Of a stretch of DNA of 64,000 nucleotides, positions 1-11,487 are shown one piece after another. Source of the stretch: Dictyophora rubrovolvata (taxonomy: Eukaryota > Basidiomycota > Agaricomycetes > Phallales > Phallaceae). The notes under the pieces are model-generated. The model was not told the DNA's origin and ran no database searches. It saw nothing but the letters and a program-made list of their open reading frames with translations. Numbering within the stretch: the stretch's first letter is position 1; each line of letters opens with the position of its first letter. The DNA lies in assembly GCA_029959195.1 (NCBI GenBank), contig CP114123.1, forward strand, positions 806,001 to 870,000, given 5' to 3'. The translations under genes and the position numbers were made by a program.

Positions 1-2396
1 AATTTTGCACAATCGTGGTATAACTGCTTGCGAAATCATAGATGACACCATATCCCCCCCAGGTCCAATCTCTGGTTCTACATCTCCCTCCTCCATTTGA
101 GATCCATTTGGAGGTCTAGAATACTGATGCAACGCCAGGGCCCAGTCAAACGACTCTAAAGTCTTTGATGAGTCCTAATAATGAATTAATTATTTGTAGC
201 AAGATCTGGCGATTTTTTTTGCCGCGCACTCACAGCAATTGGGTCCCAAGCAACCATTTCTAAGCGACTCCAAAACTCCCATGCCGCCACAAGACCAAGT
301 CCTCCCCAAGCTCCAACATAACTATCTTCATACTCCCGTCTCCATTCCCCAAACCATTTAGCCAATCCAAGTTGAGGATCACGAAATTCCTCCGCCCGAA
401 CATCTGAAAGCACGCCTTCCCGCCGTTGTTTGAGCTTGTCAATCGCTAATTGGAAATCATTGGCGTCAGAAGGAGACAATGACCCATCGGTCGAATAGCC
501 GTCATCATCATTTTGAGAATCAGACGACACTGACTGACTGCGATTCTTTCGCAGTAATCTACGGTTCAAGCGACTAGTCCGGCGTGAAACACGAATCGAC
601 CGATCCGCCGAATTCGAAGATGAAATAACTCGGCCAAATTCATCCATCTTTTCGGGCTGTGGGGATGGCGGCGGAACTCCAAGAAATAACGCGATATCAT
701 CTTCATCGTCAAGACGTCTCCGTTTGGAAATCATGTCATGCCGTTCGGTTAATAATGATATATGCTCATCTTCCAGCTTCTCGAGCAGGGGATACTGAAG
801 TAAATTAAGATCTACAGAAATCCACGCCACGGAATAAACTAATACCGCGTACCTTTTCATCCAAGAAGACCGCTATATTCTCAACCCATTCACGGAATGC
901 AGTAAACCATCCCCTCTTCCGTTCAGCTTTTTCAATTAATTGTCTCATTTGGACCTCCTTTTGTTCTAATGAAGAACGTTCGTCCGCCAGGGACGACAGA
1001 GCAGTGGTATGTAACGAATGAGAGGATGTTAATGCTGTCAGAGATCCTGCGACGCGCCCAAGAGCCTGAGAAAGAGTAGGAATCGGCGTCGCGGCAGGTA
1101 CTGAAACGTTTGATCTGAGTAGGTTCATGCTAATCAAAAAGTAACTATAACTAACTCGGCGCAGGCTTATATGTCAGCTTAGCCTAGTGCGTTTGAAAGT
1201 GAAGGGAATGTTCTGAAACACAAACAACGAACATACAGGTGGTTTTTCCTTTGTATCCTCAATAGGAGCTGCTCTTCGAATCTGAGAGAGTTCCCATTCC
1301 CTCGTTTCTTCATCCTCTTCCTCCTCCCTGGCGGGGCGCCTTCAGAAATAAACCACAAATAAGAAACGTCGACTCACGCGTCTTCAATCATTTCAACCAT
1401 ACCCAATCGTCGCTTGCGTGCTTCTTCCTTTCGGGCCTTCTTTCCTAAGGCTATCCTTTCCTGAGCTTGTGTGTATTCCGCCAATTCTGTCTCTCAAAGT
1501 CAAGACACCATCCTATGGCGCTACAAAAAAAGGTGAAAACTACCTTCCTCGCCTTCGCCTAATTCATCTTCTTCACGGACGAGTCGACTTTCGGGATGTG
1601 GTCCCTGTGCCCAATCATCTGCTTTCGTCACCGATAGAGATATATATTCCGCGCTGGAATCTGTTCCACGAAGTCGGGTACGTTTCTCCTTTGCAGCTGT
1701 TATAGCCGAAGACGATGGAATAAGAGTCCCTGAGATTTAGATTTAGAATAGCAACAGAGGCAATAAAACACAACGCGGTGAGAATGACGCACCGGAGGCA
1801 ACTTCCGACAAATTTTCCACGACGGCACCCTCGACGTCGAAAACTTCAGACACGTCGAGAGAGCTACCAAAGGAAATATCGGCTCCTGCATTGTCCAATG
1901 TGTTCTTGTTCGCTGGTGTAGATGGTGTGCTGGCTTTCAATTCTTCAAGATAAGCTTTGGTATAGCTTGGGCTGTTTGTTTGTGCGGATATTGTTGCTTG
2001 ATCCAAGTTATCCGGTAAGGAAAGCCTGAAAAAGAGAAATGAGGAAACGGCCTCCCGAGATTGTAAAACATACCCCGGGCTAGAACTTGGACTTCGACCT
2101 AAAGTTAGTTTGCGACTCAAGCTTGACTTCTTCACTTTAAACACTTCGTTATCGACCGATTCCTGGCACAAGCGTAAATACTATACACCCGCGACATAAT
2201 GAAAGACAGATACCTGCTCTTCATTTCCAAAACTAAGTCTTCCAACCTTCGTCTTCTTCTGTTTGTTCTTCAGTTTTTGAGCTAACATTTCAGCGGCAAC
2301 ACCTGATGGTGCAGTACCCGTGCTGTCATCTTCAACTTCTCGAACTCGCGATCCACGCGATTTAACGCGTCTTATTGTTGGCATATCTTCATCCAT
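1..2396 (-). CDS. PAXBP1/GCFC1-like splicing factor (GC-rich sequence DNA-binding factor family), 3' partial
   Basis: Nuclear protein of the GCFC family, which in other eukaryotes acts in spliceosome assembly and disassembly. The start ATG is at 2394-2396 (protein begins MDEDMPTIRRVKSRGSR). Basic and acidic low-complexity exons follow (about 2162 down to 1140), with Lys/Glu-rich helices such as ERIALGKKARKEEARKRR. A coiled-coil exon lies near 850-1137, and the GCFC core lies at about 186-860, with the hallmark GGLGLVAAWEFWSRLEM followed by AWDPIA. After an intron near 180-235 the frame resumes (SFDWALALHQYS, then MISQAVIPRLCKI) and runs off the left edge, so the C-terminus is missing. The gene has at least six exons, with phase-consistent GT/AG junctions where I checked them. 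Family assignment is firm from the core motif. Boundaries of the middle exons (1140-1740) were only roughly traced. Confidence 0.88.
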
Positions 2397-3295
2397 GTTT
2401 AGATAATTGCACCAAGTTAACGTGGAGAAGAAGAAAAAACAGCGGTGCAGTGGTTTGTGTTCAAGGCACCGGAGTCCGAATGGCCGTTGTGCCGCGTGTC
2501 ACGCTTTTGTCACAGCTGAGGACGTCGGAGAAACCAACCCAAAACCAACAGCAATTATCAAGCAACTATGGTCGTCAAATGGTCGTCGAGCTGCATGCCT
2601 GAGCATCTTCACTACTACCTATGTTGCAGGTTGATGTGCCATCATAAATTGTAGCCAGTTGTCTGTGTGGAAACGAGGATTTGCGTCTGACATTTGAATA
2701 CAACCGCCCAGAGCGTTGAATTCATCAACCCAGGGCCATCTTTGGGCTTTGTTTTGAGCGGTATTTCTGAATCCTTTAACGTCTTAATGGTATGGACAGC
2801 CCTCCTCCGTGTATCACGAATCTCAAAGGAGCTTTATAATTGGTTTTGCGCCGGTCTTGGTCCCACGGTTTAACAAATGTTCCTTAACAACGCGGCTGGA
2901 GTCAGTGGATTATTCCGAACAGCTTAGATCTAACGGAACTGCATCCCCCAAAAATCCATATGTATTACTCCCTGACGTCTCAACCATATGTTCTTTTTCA
3001 AATTTTCAAGGGCTTTGTCGGACGGAGTGGAGCCGAGTAGAGATAGTTCTCCTAGTCTCATATGGAGTTAAGCACACAACCACAGGCTCTGACAGTCTGA
3101 TGGGGTTTTCTTCCCCTTTGGCTACTTGGCGCGCGCAGAGTGTTTTAAGCGACCCAGTTTGTGAATCAAGGTCTTAGGAAGGCGCATCAACTCGTGTCAT
3201 AAAGCTTTGTAAATACAGTCGCATTACAAATGTTAGTAAATGGTTACTCGAAAGATATGGGAAAGATTAGAAGACATAAACTCAACATACCACCT
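2397..3295. other. Intergenic, no supported gene
   Basis: This is the shared upstream side of the GCFC gene and the 3' side of the reductase gene. A 122-codon open frame (2809-3177, +) has no recognisable domain, no fungal start context and no splice partners, so it is not called. Nothing else stands out. Confidence 0.5.
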
Positions 3296-4529
3296 TCATA
3301 GTTTGGGCAAAGGATTCAGAACAACATCGGGATATTTACGCAGTTTACTCAAACCCGTATGACTGTCACCCCCATCGACAACCAAAACCTGTCCGGTTAT
3401 ATAATTCGCCGCATCGCTGAAGAGAAATACGGTAGCATTGCTTATATCGGCTTTTTCTCCGAATCTTTGCAATGGCAGGGCTTTGCCTATATCCCTGTTT
3501 TCATGAGTGAGAAATAAGAAGCCCCAGTTAGCCATTATGATTCAAAGCCAAGATAGACCATCAACATACCCATAATCTCCGTAAATAGTCTCCTTGAAGA
3601 GTCGATCCGCGCCTTCAGTACCCGTGATGAGGCCAGGAGCAATTACGTTCGATCTTATTCCCCGCGGACCCTCCTCAACTGCAATTACCGCACTTAGAGC
3701 ATCCACACCGGCTTTTGCTGCAGATACGTGAGCTTGCAGCGGGGTACCTAATGGAGAATTTATCTCTGCATGAGAAGGTTGTTTTTTTTTTGGAATTTCT
3801 GTACATACCACGATAATGTAATGTAGCGCTAACGTGAAGATAGGAGCCTCGAGACTGACGGACATATGGCAGTGTTGCTTTTACAGTATTATATGTTCCT
3901 AACTAGAAAACAATCAGTACAATCGATCAGTTGGTGTAATATGATAAAATATACTTACTAAATCAATGGAAACGACAGTCTTGAAGGCATTTTCTGACAA
4001 GCCTTCAATGGACGCTAAGAAATTTCCGGCTGCTCCTAAATAGCATAGCAAAAACAATTATTATCAGTGTCATTAAAGGTTAGCCTATTCATACCACAAA
4101 TGACAAAATCAATCCGACCGAATTTCTCGATGGCTTTAGCAACAGCGCCTTGAATCTGTGTAGGTTCACGGACGTCCGCCTGAGCTGGCAACACAGAACG
4201 CCCCGTGGCAGCTGAAAGTTCTTTGGCTGCTTCATTGAGCCTATCAAGCCTATGATGACGAAATGAATACAAACTTAAAAGAAACATAATAGTGAAGTCA
4301 TTACTTTCTTCCAACGATAACCCCGTTCGCTCCGTGTCTTAGCTGAACGGGAAGCGTGCTAAATCTGCCTGATCTGTGCAAACTGAATTGGACCAACCAT
4401 GGCTGCTGTCATATCCTTGCATATCCCAGAACCTCCTCCAGTACAAAATACAACCTTCCCTTTGAATATGTTTTCACGAAATACGTCCAGTGAAGATGGT
4501 GGTGACGTGGTTACGCTAGCTGATTTCAT
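3296..4529 (-). CDS. Peroxisomal-type 2,4-dienoyl-CoA reductase (SDR family, SPS19/DECR2-like)
   Basis: NADPH-dependent short-chain dehydrogenase/reductase predicted to reduce 2,4-dienoyl-CoA esters during beta-oxidation of unsaturated fatty acids. The dinucleotide loop is [10 protein letters not shown] (exon 1). The frame continues over introns as [45 protein letters not shown] (the AAGNF of this subfamily), then [15 protein letters not shown] with the catalytic-region lysine, [13 protein letters not shown], and [18 protein letters not shown] near the end. About seven exons have clean GT/AG junctions. I prefer the ATG at 4527-4529 (MKSASVTTS) over the upstream in-frame ATG at 4566-4568, because a TATA-like sequence lies just upstream of it on this strand. 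The C-terminus is PKL, a weak variant of the SKL-type peroxisomal signal that yeast SPS19 carries. The family call is firm; peroxisomal location is inference. Confidence 0.9.
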
Positions 4530-4912
4530 GATAGCTCTAATGCGATGCACTGTCAGTGATGTCGACACAATATAAGTATGGTTGAGAAGGTGCCTGGTTT
4601 ATGTCCAGCTGAGATTATTGCAACCGTGGCCCGCGTTATGTCGGGAAATAAAAAGCCGGCGGCGATTTCGGCAATCCAATTGATCTGAGTCTACCGCCAG
4701 CATATCCCTTCAAAAAACTGAAATCCATTTTCTATTCAAAATGCCTTGGTAATTTATAATATACTGTTCAGATAAAAGTACGTAATCTCTCTTCACTCCT
4801 TTATTCTTCTCCTTTCCTTCTGCTCACGTCGTCCTCTCCTTTAGTTTTCCGAGTCCTCCACTCGAATGAAAAACCATATTTACAACAAAAATTAGTTTAT
4901 GTTCAACATTTC
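4530..4912. promoter_or_regulatory. Divergent promoter region between reductase (-) and DUF6533 gene (+)
   Basis: About 380 bases separate the two divergent start codons. A TATA-like stretch (TTATATTG on the minus strand, near 4566-4576) precedes the reductase. A pyrimidine-rich stretch (about 4790-4860) precedes the plus-strand gene, as is common in basidiomycete promoters. No specific factor site was recognised. Confidence 0.35.
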
Positions 4913-6338
4913 ATGGACCTGGCACAGCAATACCAAATTGAACTTGTGTTTCGCTATCTTCTTAGTAAGTCCAGAGCCAAAAGCGCAATCTATGTATGTA
5001 GCTAACGTTTCCAATTGAGTCGCTGCCGCTTGTTGGATCTGTTTTGACTACTTCATTACAATAAAAAAAGAAATCGAACTGGTATGGAAAGCTCCAAGCA
5101 GTTTCATGAAGTATGGATTTCTTGTTTATCGGTACCTGGCTGTGGCGGGCACGGTGGTATTAGCGTATAGTGAGTAATGATCTTGTTCACCCCCTGCGCT
5201 CATGAGCTGTATTGATACGATTCGACAACAAGGTGTATCTGGCTCGGGCGCTATTGATGAAAACGTAAGTTTCTATATCATTTGACATCGTACGTGTACA
5301 CTGATTCCTTTAATCTAGTTGTAGGAAGTTTCCATTCCCCAAGATCGCCTTCACATATTTTGATGGCACCGTTTCTTAAGCTGTCGTCGAGGCATACCCA
5401 CGTTGTCTTTTTTGCAAACTTGCTCGTTAGCTTTCGCAGATTGTAAGCTCCTTCTCACGCCCGGCAATTCTCACTCTCAGAACTTATCAGTGATCGCTGT
5501 CTTACACATCTCCGCTATTTGGAACCGGAGCTACCGAGTTCTCGCTACGTTGGCCTTGTGTTATGTAGTTACTTTAATTATTGGCTTGGTGGGCAGAGTC
5601 TCCGCTCTTCCATATATGACAGGTGAATGAGTCTCCAAATTCTAAATTTGATACTCAATCCGTTTAGACAGCATTTCTAAATTTAATCCCACGGATAGTT
5701 GCGTCGTTAAAATAAGGGATATACATATAATTATTTCATGGGCTGCTGGAGTAGGTGTTATCTGCTATTGTCTACGTTTACCTCGAGCAGTGTCCTTACC
5801 AAAGGGGAACAGTCTTTATTTGATCTTATCGCTTTGATATTCAATGTTTCCAAGCCACTTTTCCAACACGACGTTGACGTCCCCTATCTAAGATCTTTAC
5901 GCTTATACGGCACTGGATATTTCATTGTATGTGCCCTTTTCTTTCATGATAAATTTTCTCATATATAAAAGGTTAATTTCGGTATATCAATCGCCTTAAA
6001 CTTCAGCCTCTTTAATTCTTCTGATTCTCCAATCAGTTTTCCGTACTACATGCGTCTCTTCGTTCCTTTTTCCTGTACGTGTCTCCTCCGTTTCGTAGTT
6101 GACTATTTGACTAATTTGTTCATTGGATCTCAAAGTCTTGGATGCCAAATATCCTACCGGCGTATGTATCAGTTTTCTATTTCAGCTCAAAAGGTCTTTT
6201 AATAAGTAACTCAGCTTGACGTGGCCAATTACAACTGTTACTCTCTCGCGATTCATCTTCAAGGCAAGGAAGCTTGGACAAACGCGGGAGTCCAAGTCTG
6301 ACGATTCGATGCTGAAAGAACTTGCTGGGCAGACCTAA
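4913..6338 (+). CDS. DUF6533-type multi-pass membrane protein (copy 1)
   Basis: Member of the Agaricomycete-expanded DUF6533 family of seven-helix-like membrane proteins of unknown function. Exon 1 starts MDLAQQYQIELVFRYLL, a TM-less lead. Exon 2 (about 5020-5166) gives the family signature: FDYFITIKKEIELVWKAP, then GFLVYRYLAVAGTVVLAY. A later exon (about 5480-5630) encodes the equivalent of the R-x-Y/W-A-x-W region (VLHISAIWNRSYRVLATLAL) followed by a hydrophobic helix. Exon(s) near 5810-5935 give FDLIALIFNVSKPLF and YLRSLRLYGTGYFIV, and the last exon gives LTWPITTVTLSRFIFKARK and a hydrophilic tail ending LKELAGQT. The exons between 5190 and 5450 could not be fixed with certainty. The stop codon is the first unit of a (TAA)n microsatellite. 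A second family member lies at 54998-56744. Confidence 0.72.
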
Positions 6339-6364
6339 TAATAATAATAATAATAATAATAATA
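6336..6364. repeat. (TAA)n microsatellite starting at a stop codon
   Basis: About nine perfect TAA units. The first unit is the stop codon of the DUF6533 gene, so repeat-length change cannot alter the protein. Confidence 0.9.
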
Positions 6365-6571
6365 TTTAAACATCATTAAATAAAAAGACTTGAAATAATA
6401 TTATCTGAGATATTGACATTGCTGAATTGGCAAGTACAATGCAACATTTTGCAAATTTTGCCACGCTGATAGACCCTAATCGGGGAATCTCATCACATGC
6501 TCTATCGCAGCACGCTGGTGCATTTTGCCAACTCGTATCTACACCAGTTTCAGTTCTATGTCCAGGTTTCG

Positions 6572-7411
6572 TCAGACACCGAGCAACACAGGTATATTAA
6601 GAGATTCAATCAGGCTTACCACGAATTGCCGGAAGGCTTCAAAACATTGTAAACAAATACGCCTATTTTCCATCGGCCTCATGCCGTCCCTATGAAACGT
6701 CGCGAGATTTGAGACAGGAGGAACAAATCTTTGAATGATAGTAGGTTCAGACGGATACTGTACTCTGCTAACAGCTTTTAAGAGCTGGTCTGTGACGGGA
6801 ATCTTATAGAAAGTCGGTGAGGTTCCAGTCATCGTGATCCCAGGGATGAGTGTGGATGGGAACGGTGTATCGGACCTCATCCCAATGACAGGTGCCCACG
6901 TTCTGGAAAACGTGGTGTTTTCGAGGACAGCAGCAAGGGCATCTACAATAAGCTGTGACTCAGGATCATTTTGAAGAATATGGGACTGAAAGTACTCTCC
7001 AAGTAAGTAGAGGGAAATCTAGGTGACAGATCATACCTTATCCTCCTGAACGAGTAATAACGACCTGACGCCTTGGTCGGCGGACCGCTCCACCACACAA
7101 ACGTCTACTTTAGCAGAAACACGCTCCCCACACATTTCGAACCTCGTCTCCTTTCGCAAGTGTACGACGCGATGACCTTCACTGTAACGCATCATCTTGA
7201 GAAGGAAGGCGGTGAAATCAGCAACTGGGGACTCCTCATCGGGAGGAAAAAGGGCAGCACCATGGAGGCACTGGAACAAATCGATGTCGGTCTTATCAGA
7301 GAGGTTGGGAGGTTTCTTGACATTATTCAGGATAACAGGGGAGACCATATTAACATCGGGTAATTGACTGCTGTCGAAGAATTCTTCTGCCTTTACAGTG
7401 ACAATGTACAT
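6572..7411 (-). CDS. Uncharacterised Agaricomycete protein with a PD-(D/E)XK-like D...ExK motif
   Basis: Function unknown. Exon 1 (about 7037-7411) begins MYIVTVKAEEFFDSSQL and runs to a donor after an AAG lysine codon. Exon 2 (from about 6989 down) continues with HILQNDPESQLIVDALAA, then STLIPGITMTGTSPTFYKIP and MRPMENRRICLQCFEAF. In exon 1, beta-strand-like KVDVCVVER (Asp103) is followed by LLLVQEDK (Glu123, Lys125), and the next exon supplies a helix with a conserved-looking Gln. This order, D then E-x-K then a Q-bearing helix, resembles the PD-(D/E)XK nuclease fold, but that is inference from motif spacing only. Similar proteins are common in mushroom genomes as unknowns, from memory of the family. 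The last codons after FRQFV may belong to an intron, as a GTAAGC donor follows. A decayed paralogue lies at 26690-27480. Confidence 0.68.
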
Positions 7412-8077
7412 TTTACATAAAAGCGTTATGCTGGTAAGATGTCCATTTTTTATTGGCTTTAGCTAAGGGTTTCAACAGGTGGGTGCTGGGGGTTTGGTCT
7501 GAATCCGCTTTCATTCCGACTCGACTTGTTTGGTCCGTTTGAGCTGATGAAAACCGAAGGGTTAAATTTTCAATTGGGGTTGAATCAAGGTTGAATGACG
7601 CAAGGGTGAGACACCGTCACATGTGTTACATGACACACTAGGTGGGATACATATATGCCACGGTTATAAAGACGATTCTTTCATTTTAAGATAGCATATT
7701 CTGTCATAATTCTGACTTTAATCGTGGTAAATTCTTGAGATTATTATCTTGAACACATTACAAAATAATCATCATGATCTGCTGTCTGCTGCCAATGCAA
7801 TAACGCCTTAGTCTTTGAAATCAGGATAAAACTTCTGCCCATTGTCCAATAATGCTTTAAAGTTGAATTACATCGAGGATAGACTATTGAGCGTAATCAT
7901 AGTCATCCCGATACTACATAACTTGAAATTTGTGCATTTGCGATTATCCACCTTTCGGTTTTCTATAGTTTTTTCTTTGAAGGTAAATGTAAAGACGAGC
8001 ACAAAATACGTGCACATAGCAATTCTAGCATCTTATTCACATTTTCACATTTGTATTTTTTCCCCTAATGTTAGGTT
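7412..8077. other. Intergenic, with an E-box-like site
   Basis: Upstream region of the preceding minus-strand gene and 3' region of the WSC gene. It is AT-rich from 7680 on. A GTCACATG site lies at 7616-7623. The 82-codon open frame at 7842-8090 (+) is hydrophobic AT-rich noise overlapping the last WSC exon. Confidence 0.5.
7616..7623 (+). promoter_or_regulatory. RTCACRTG (Cbf1/bHLH-type) site
   Basis: GTCACATG, about 205 bases upstream of the start of the PD-(D/E)XK-like gene. It fits the RTCACRTG consensus known for yeast Cbf1. Use in this fungus is inference; related sites occur at 16009 and 29914. Confidence 0.3.
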
Positions 8078-9262
8078 CATGCTGCGTTAGGAGTAAACTC
8101 GTAAACTTGCCACTAAAGATTTTTGGAATGTGTATTAGACAAACAGTAGTTGTCAATCATGTTACTTACAACGCCGTGATCTCCACATATTTCTGTTGAA
8201 TTGAGAGAGCAAAGAGCAGTTCCAGGAGGAGCAGTTATGCGATTAGGAGATAGAGTATTTCCGCATTCTAAAGAAAAGTTAAAATTCACCCCTAGAATGT
8301 GGTAAGGAAGGCAAAGAATTTTACCGCAAACCTGTGATCAATAGTAGAAAATCAGGAACCCTTTCGGAAAGTCATTATAGATTAACTTACACCACCGTCA
8401 CTAACCGAGCATAAGGAACAACCAAAGTCGACAGTGCACCAAGTTAGACAGTTCCCAACGCTCCCAGAAGTGTTTGCCGTTCCGGCGATGACAGCTTCTA
8501 CTACGAACGGTTGCGGGTTGGGCGTCGTATTACTAGGTGAACAGTTAAGACACAAGTTTGGAATAGGAAGACAAAAAAGATTCAAATTACTTGAAAGTTC
8601 CAACGAGGTCCCAAATCCCGGGAAGTCCATCAGAGAACTGGTTTACTAGCGCGGGGCCGCTGACTTTTGTGAAAAGCGAAAGCATATTGAGACCGCCACA
8701 TATTTCGGCGGTGTTGTTTGGGCAAGCAAAGTCGCAGTTAGCAAGAGCAGATTGAGTTGAGTTGCGGTGTAAAGAAGTATCGCAGTCTAAATTTCGACAT
8801 AATCCAACTATTTAGGTTGATCCTCTGAATGGGTAGTATGTAATACGTACAGCATTCCTGTTATTTGTAACGGTCAGTAGACATCAGATTAGCTCTCGAT
8901 AATCATACCCTTCCATACTCAATACCAGCGAAAGGATAATTACGCTCATCGCAAAATTGGATACAGTTCTCTATTGTATTGTATCCTGGGTCAAAATACG
9001 ATGCGGAGGCCAGAGTCCTGTCCCCGGTATCCCTGTTGTGGGTCGTGGATGACAAACGTATTACAATTGAAGCCTCAGACAAAAAACTTACGTCCAACAT
9101 CCTAAAGAGGACCATCCTGGGGACAACTGGTCAAGATATGTCAGATTACCGAACCGCTCTGTCTGTCTTGAGGGGAGAGTTACTTACAGCAAACACAGCA
9201 GCATTCTCAATGGTGAACAAGGCGACCACGATTACAATGAAAATTTTGGTATAGCGTAACAT
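8078..9262 (-). CDS. Secreted WSC-domain protein
   Basis: Predicted secreted or cell-wall protein with a carbohydrate-binding WSC domain. The start at 9260-9262 gives a clear signal peptide (MLRYTKIFIVIVVALFTIEN, then AAVFA), cut by an intron. WSC residues are seen in YFDPGYNTIENCIQFCDE, NYPFAGIEYGR, then CDTSLHRNSTQSALANCDF, ACPNNTAEICGGLNMLSLF, with the expected Cys spacing. The rest is a Cys-bearing region (CLNCSPSNTTPNPQPFVVEA, GNCLTWCTVDFGCSLCS), a probable micro-exon (about 8324-8330), and ECGNTLSPNRI. The last short exon reads WQVYEFTPNAA and stops at 8078. It has at least seven exons. The WSC identity and signal peptide are well supported; the small 3' exons are less sure. No transmembrane helix or GPI signal is visible at the C-terminus. 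Confidence 0.78.
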
Positions 9263-9604
9263 TCCAGATGGAGTAAGAGGAGAAAAAGGATCTGTCACGT
9301 TGAAAAGAAAAAAAGAACAAATCAGGGCTTCATTTATAGGTGGACATTGAGAGAAGATTGTTATATTTACAAGTCGGAGGCTCGAGGGATCACGTCAACG
9401 GCTCCGAGCTTCCATAATTGACAGTTCCTGTCAATTTCAAGTCGATTTATCGATTCCTTTCCACCAAGAGGTTTGAGGAGGCAATTCGGAGGTAAGGTAA
9501 ATAAAGATATTGAAAGTCTCATCGTCTCAAGAGTCAATGGAGCCTCTGACCTCAGGCCGGCGCCAGCAGACATCGCCTAGTTAGCAGTACATCCTGCAGC
9601 CGCT

Positions 9605-9652
9605 GTTCCGAATCGAAACTCAGTCAGTCACCGTGACATTTCGAGCATTCGG
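9605..9652. repeat. Imperfect palindrome, copy A
   Basis: Begins GTTCCGAATCGAAACTCAG and ends TTTCGAGCATTCGG. The outer arms (CCGAAT/ATTCGG, CGAAA/TTTCG) are inverted around GTCACCGTGAC. A related copy is at 15979-16031. Both lie upstream of minus-strand genes. It may be a tiny MITE relic or a shared control element. Confidence 0.45.
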
Positions 9653-10629
9653 AAAAGGGGCTTGGAGCAAACTCGGCCCAAAAGGGGGGTAGCCTTCTCG
9701 TCTCTCGCGTCTTCCACAATATTTTTTTTTGCATTTTTGACATAGAAGAAATTGGAGGGGAGATATATTGGATTCAGTTTGGTTTGGAAGGATTTCGTGG
9801 TTTAGTAGTGGAATTAAAGGGATTCAGGATTCAGGTGCGCGATGTTTCCGTTCGTGGAAATATTATTTTCAATTTCATCCGTTCATTTAGATTTCAGCCG
9901 TGTTTTTCGTTCATATGTCATCAGGAATATGTCATTCATCTTCACGTTAAATATAACAATGTTCCAAAATACCTCAACGGTTCATCTCCAGCTTATTGAA
10001 GTGGTCTGACTAAAACAGAAAACGAGCGCGATTGCTGGGAAATCACAGTATATTTTGACTATACTTGAAGGGCCCCATGTATAGTTAGCTGGAGACATAA
10101 ACGAGAGCTTTGTCTTCTTCACCATTAGTGCAAATGACGGACAACAAAGGGTTCTTGAAGTTAAACCAAAACCTTAGTCCTATGTCTCAATTCTAAATGC
10201 GTCACTGTTAAAGAGCATTCGGTTGGAGCCTTAGCTTATGACAACAACCGTGTACAAATATTACTTAGTTTACGTCTTTCAAGTCACAGATACTATTATT
10301 TCTATTCACAAAACCCCCTCCAATATGATATTGTACCATTTTATTGTCATCCTCAACCTACCGGTGACTCTGATCTGATCAACTGCTCCCCTTTTCGGTA
10401 CCAGCGACTCTCGAACATTATAACCATTAAAGATTAAAAACTTTCACAAGTGCGGAACCAAACTCAAGTGCTGAAATAACACTTCTCGCTGCAGTGACTA
10501 ATCGCAAATTGCTTTTGGCTTTGATTCCCCTTTTTTATTGTACTTACTTATGCGACTATGTAGCAGATATAGGTATGTAAGTATGCAAATGATACCGTTA
10601 CGTACAATATAACTTCTGCATGAGGCCCT

Positions 10630-10870
10630 CGAGAGTGAAAAGACGAAAAGATAGAGAGACAGAGAGACAGAGACAAAAACAGGAAAAGAAGACAAAGACA
10701 TGAAAGCCACACCGTAAGACAGGTGAGAAAGAAAGAAAGGAAGGAATAAGCAGAAAGAAAAGACCAGTGACAAAAACGGCTGACACGAAGACAGGTCAGG
10801 TTATTGCGTTGCGGAAAGATATTGACACAAGGACAGTGGCAAAGGCAGAAGAAAGATGGTGATTGACTAA
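10630..10870. repeat. Polypurine (GAGACA/GAAAG-rich) tract
   Basis: The plus strand is nearly all A and G over about 240 bases, with short imperfect tandem units such as GAGAGACAGAGAGACAGAGA. This is simple-sequence DNA. It accounts for three overlapping minus-strand open frames that are not genes. Confidence 0.7.
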
Positions 10871-11487
10871 TGCCCAATATGGACAGTTTTTCCATTGGTA
10901 TTCATCGCCATCACCATCGCTATCGGGAAAGAGCTTGAAGAATGCTCAAAACGTTCGTTCGTCATCGTACCGCGTCGGGTCACATTCTAACCGTACCGCA
11001 GCGCCGACAGCTCGATCAGATCGTTATGCAAGACGTAGAGAACACAATGAAAGAAAAAGAAAAAGAAGAGTATAAGAAAGAAGATGTTACAGAGTATTCA
11101 TATAAACAGTAACACAACTTCGTCTTCTCCTGACTTTTTAAATAATGGAAAAGAGTTATATATAAAACACAAAAGTCAGAATGGGACATGGATGTGAAAA
11201 AATAGAAGGCGGGGGCGGCGGCGAGGTCGGTAGACAATATGCAACAAGATGCAATGGAAGGTGATGGTGTTCTGACTACATGATGGGCAAATACTACATG
11301 TCGATATGATAGCGTGAGTAGAATTCGATAGACTTGACGAGATTGGAAAAGAAAGGGAAGGGAAGGAGGGAAGGAAACTTGCAGGACTTGACTGAATGGC
11401 AATCCTCGTAGGACACGGCGTTGAAGAGAATTGATGAAGTTAAAGACACCAGACGGGGGGGGAAGCAATCTTCAGTGTTCTATTCAG

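Larger units (their letters stand above)
9263..11487. other. Long intergenic region and PP2C 3' UTR; purine-rich tract
   Basis: No gene is supported over about 2.2 kb. Position 9605-9652 holds an imperfect palindrome (listed separately). Plus-strand polypurine sequence spans about 10630-10870, with repeats of GAGACA units; open frames on its minus strand are Leu/Ser/Phe-rich artefacts. The stretch from about 11000 to 11487 is likely 3' UTR of the phosphatase. Confidence 0.5.

Noticed and set aside
2809-3177. 122-codon open frame between the GCFC and reductase genes
   Set aside because: No domain, promoter or splicing support; composition resembles non-coding DNA.
10498-10895. Overlapping Leu/Phe/Ser-rich open frames on the minus strand
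   Set aside because: They are translations of a polypurine simple-sequence tract and have no conserved features.
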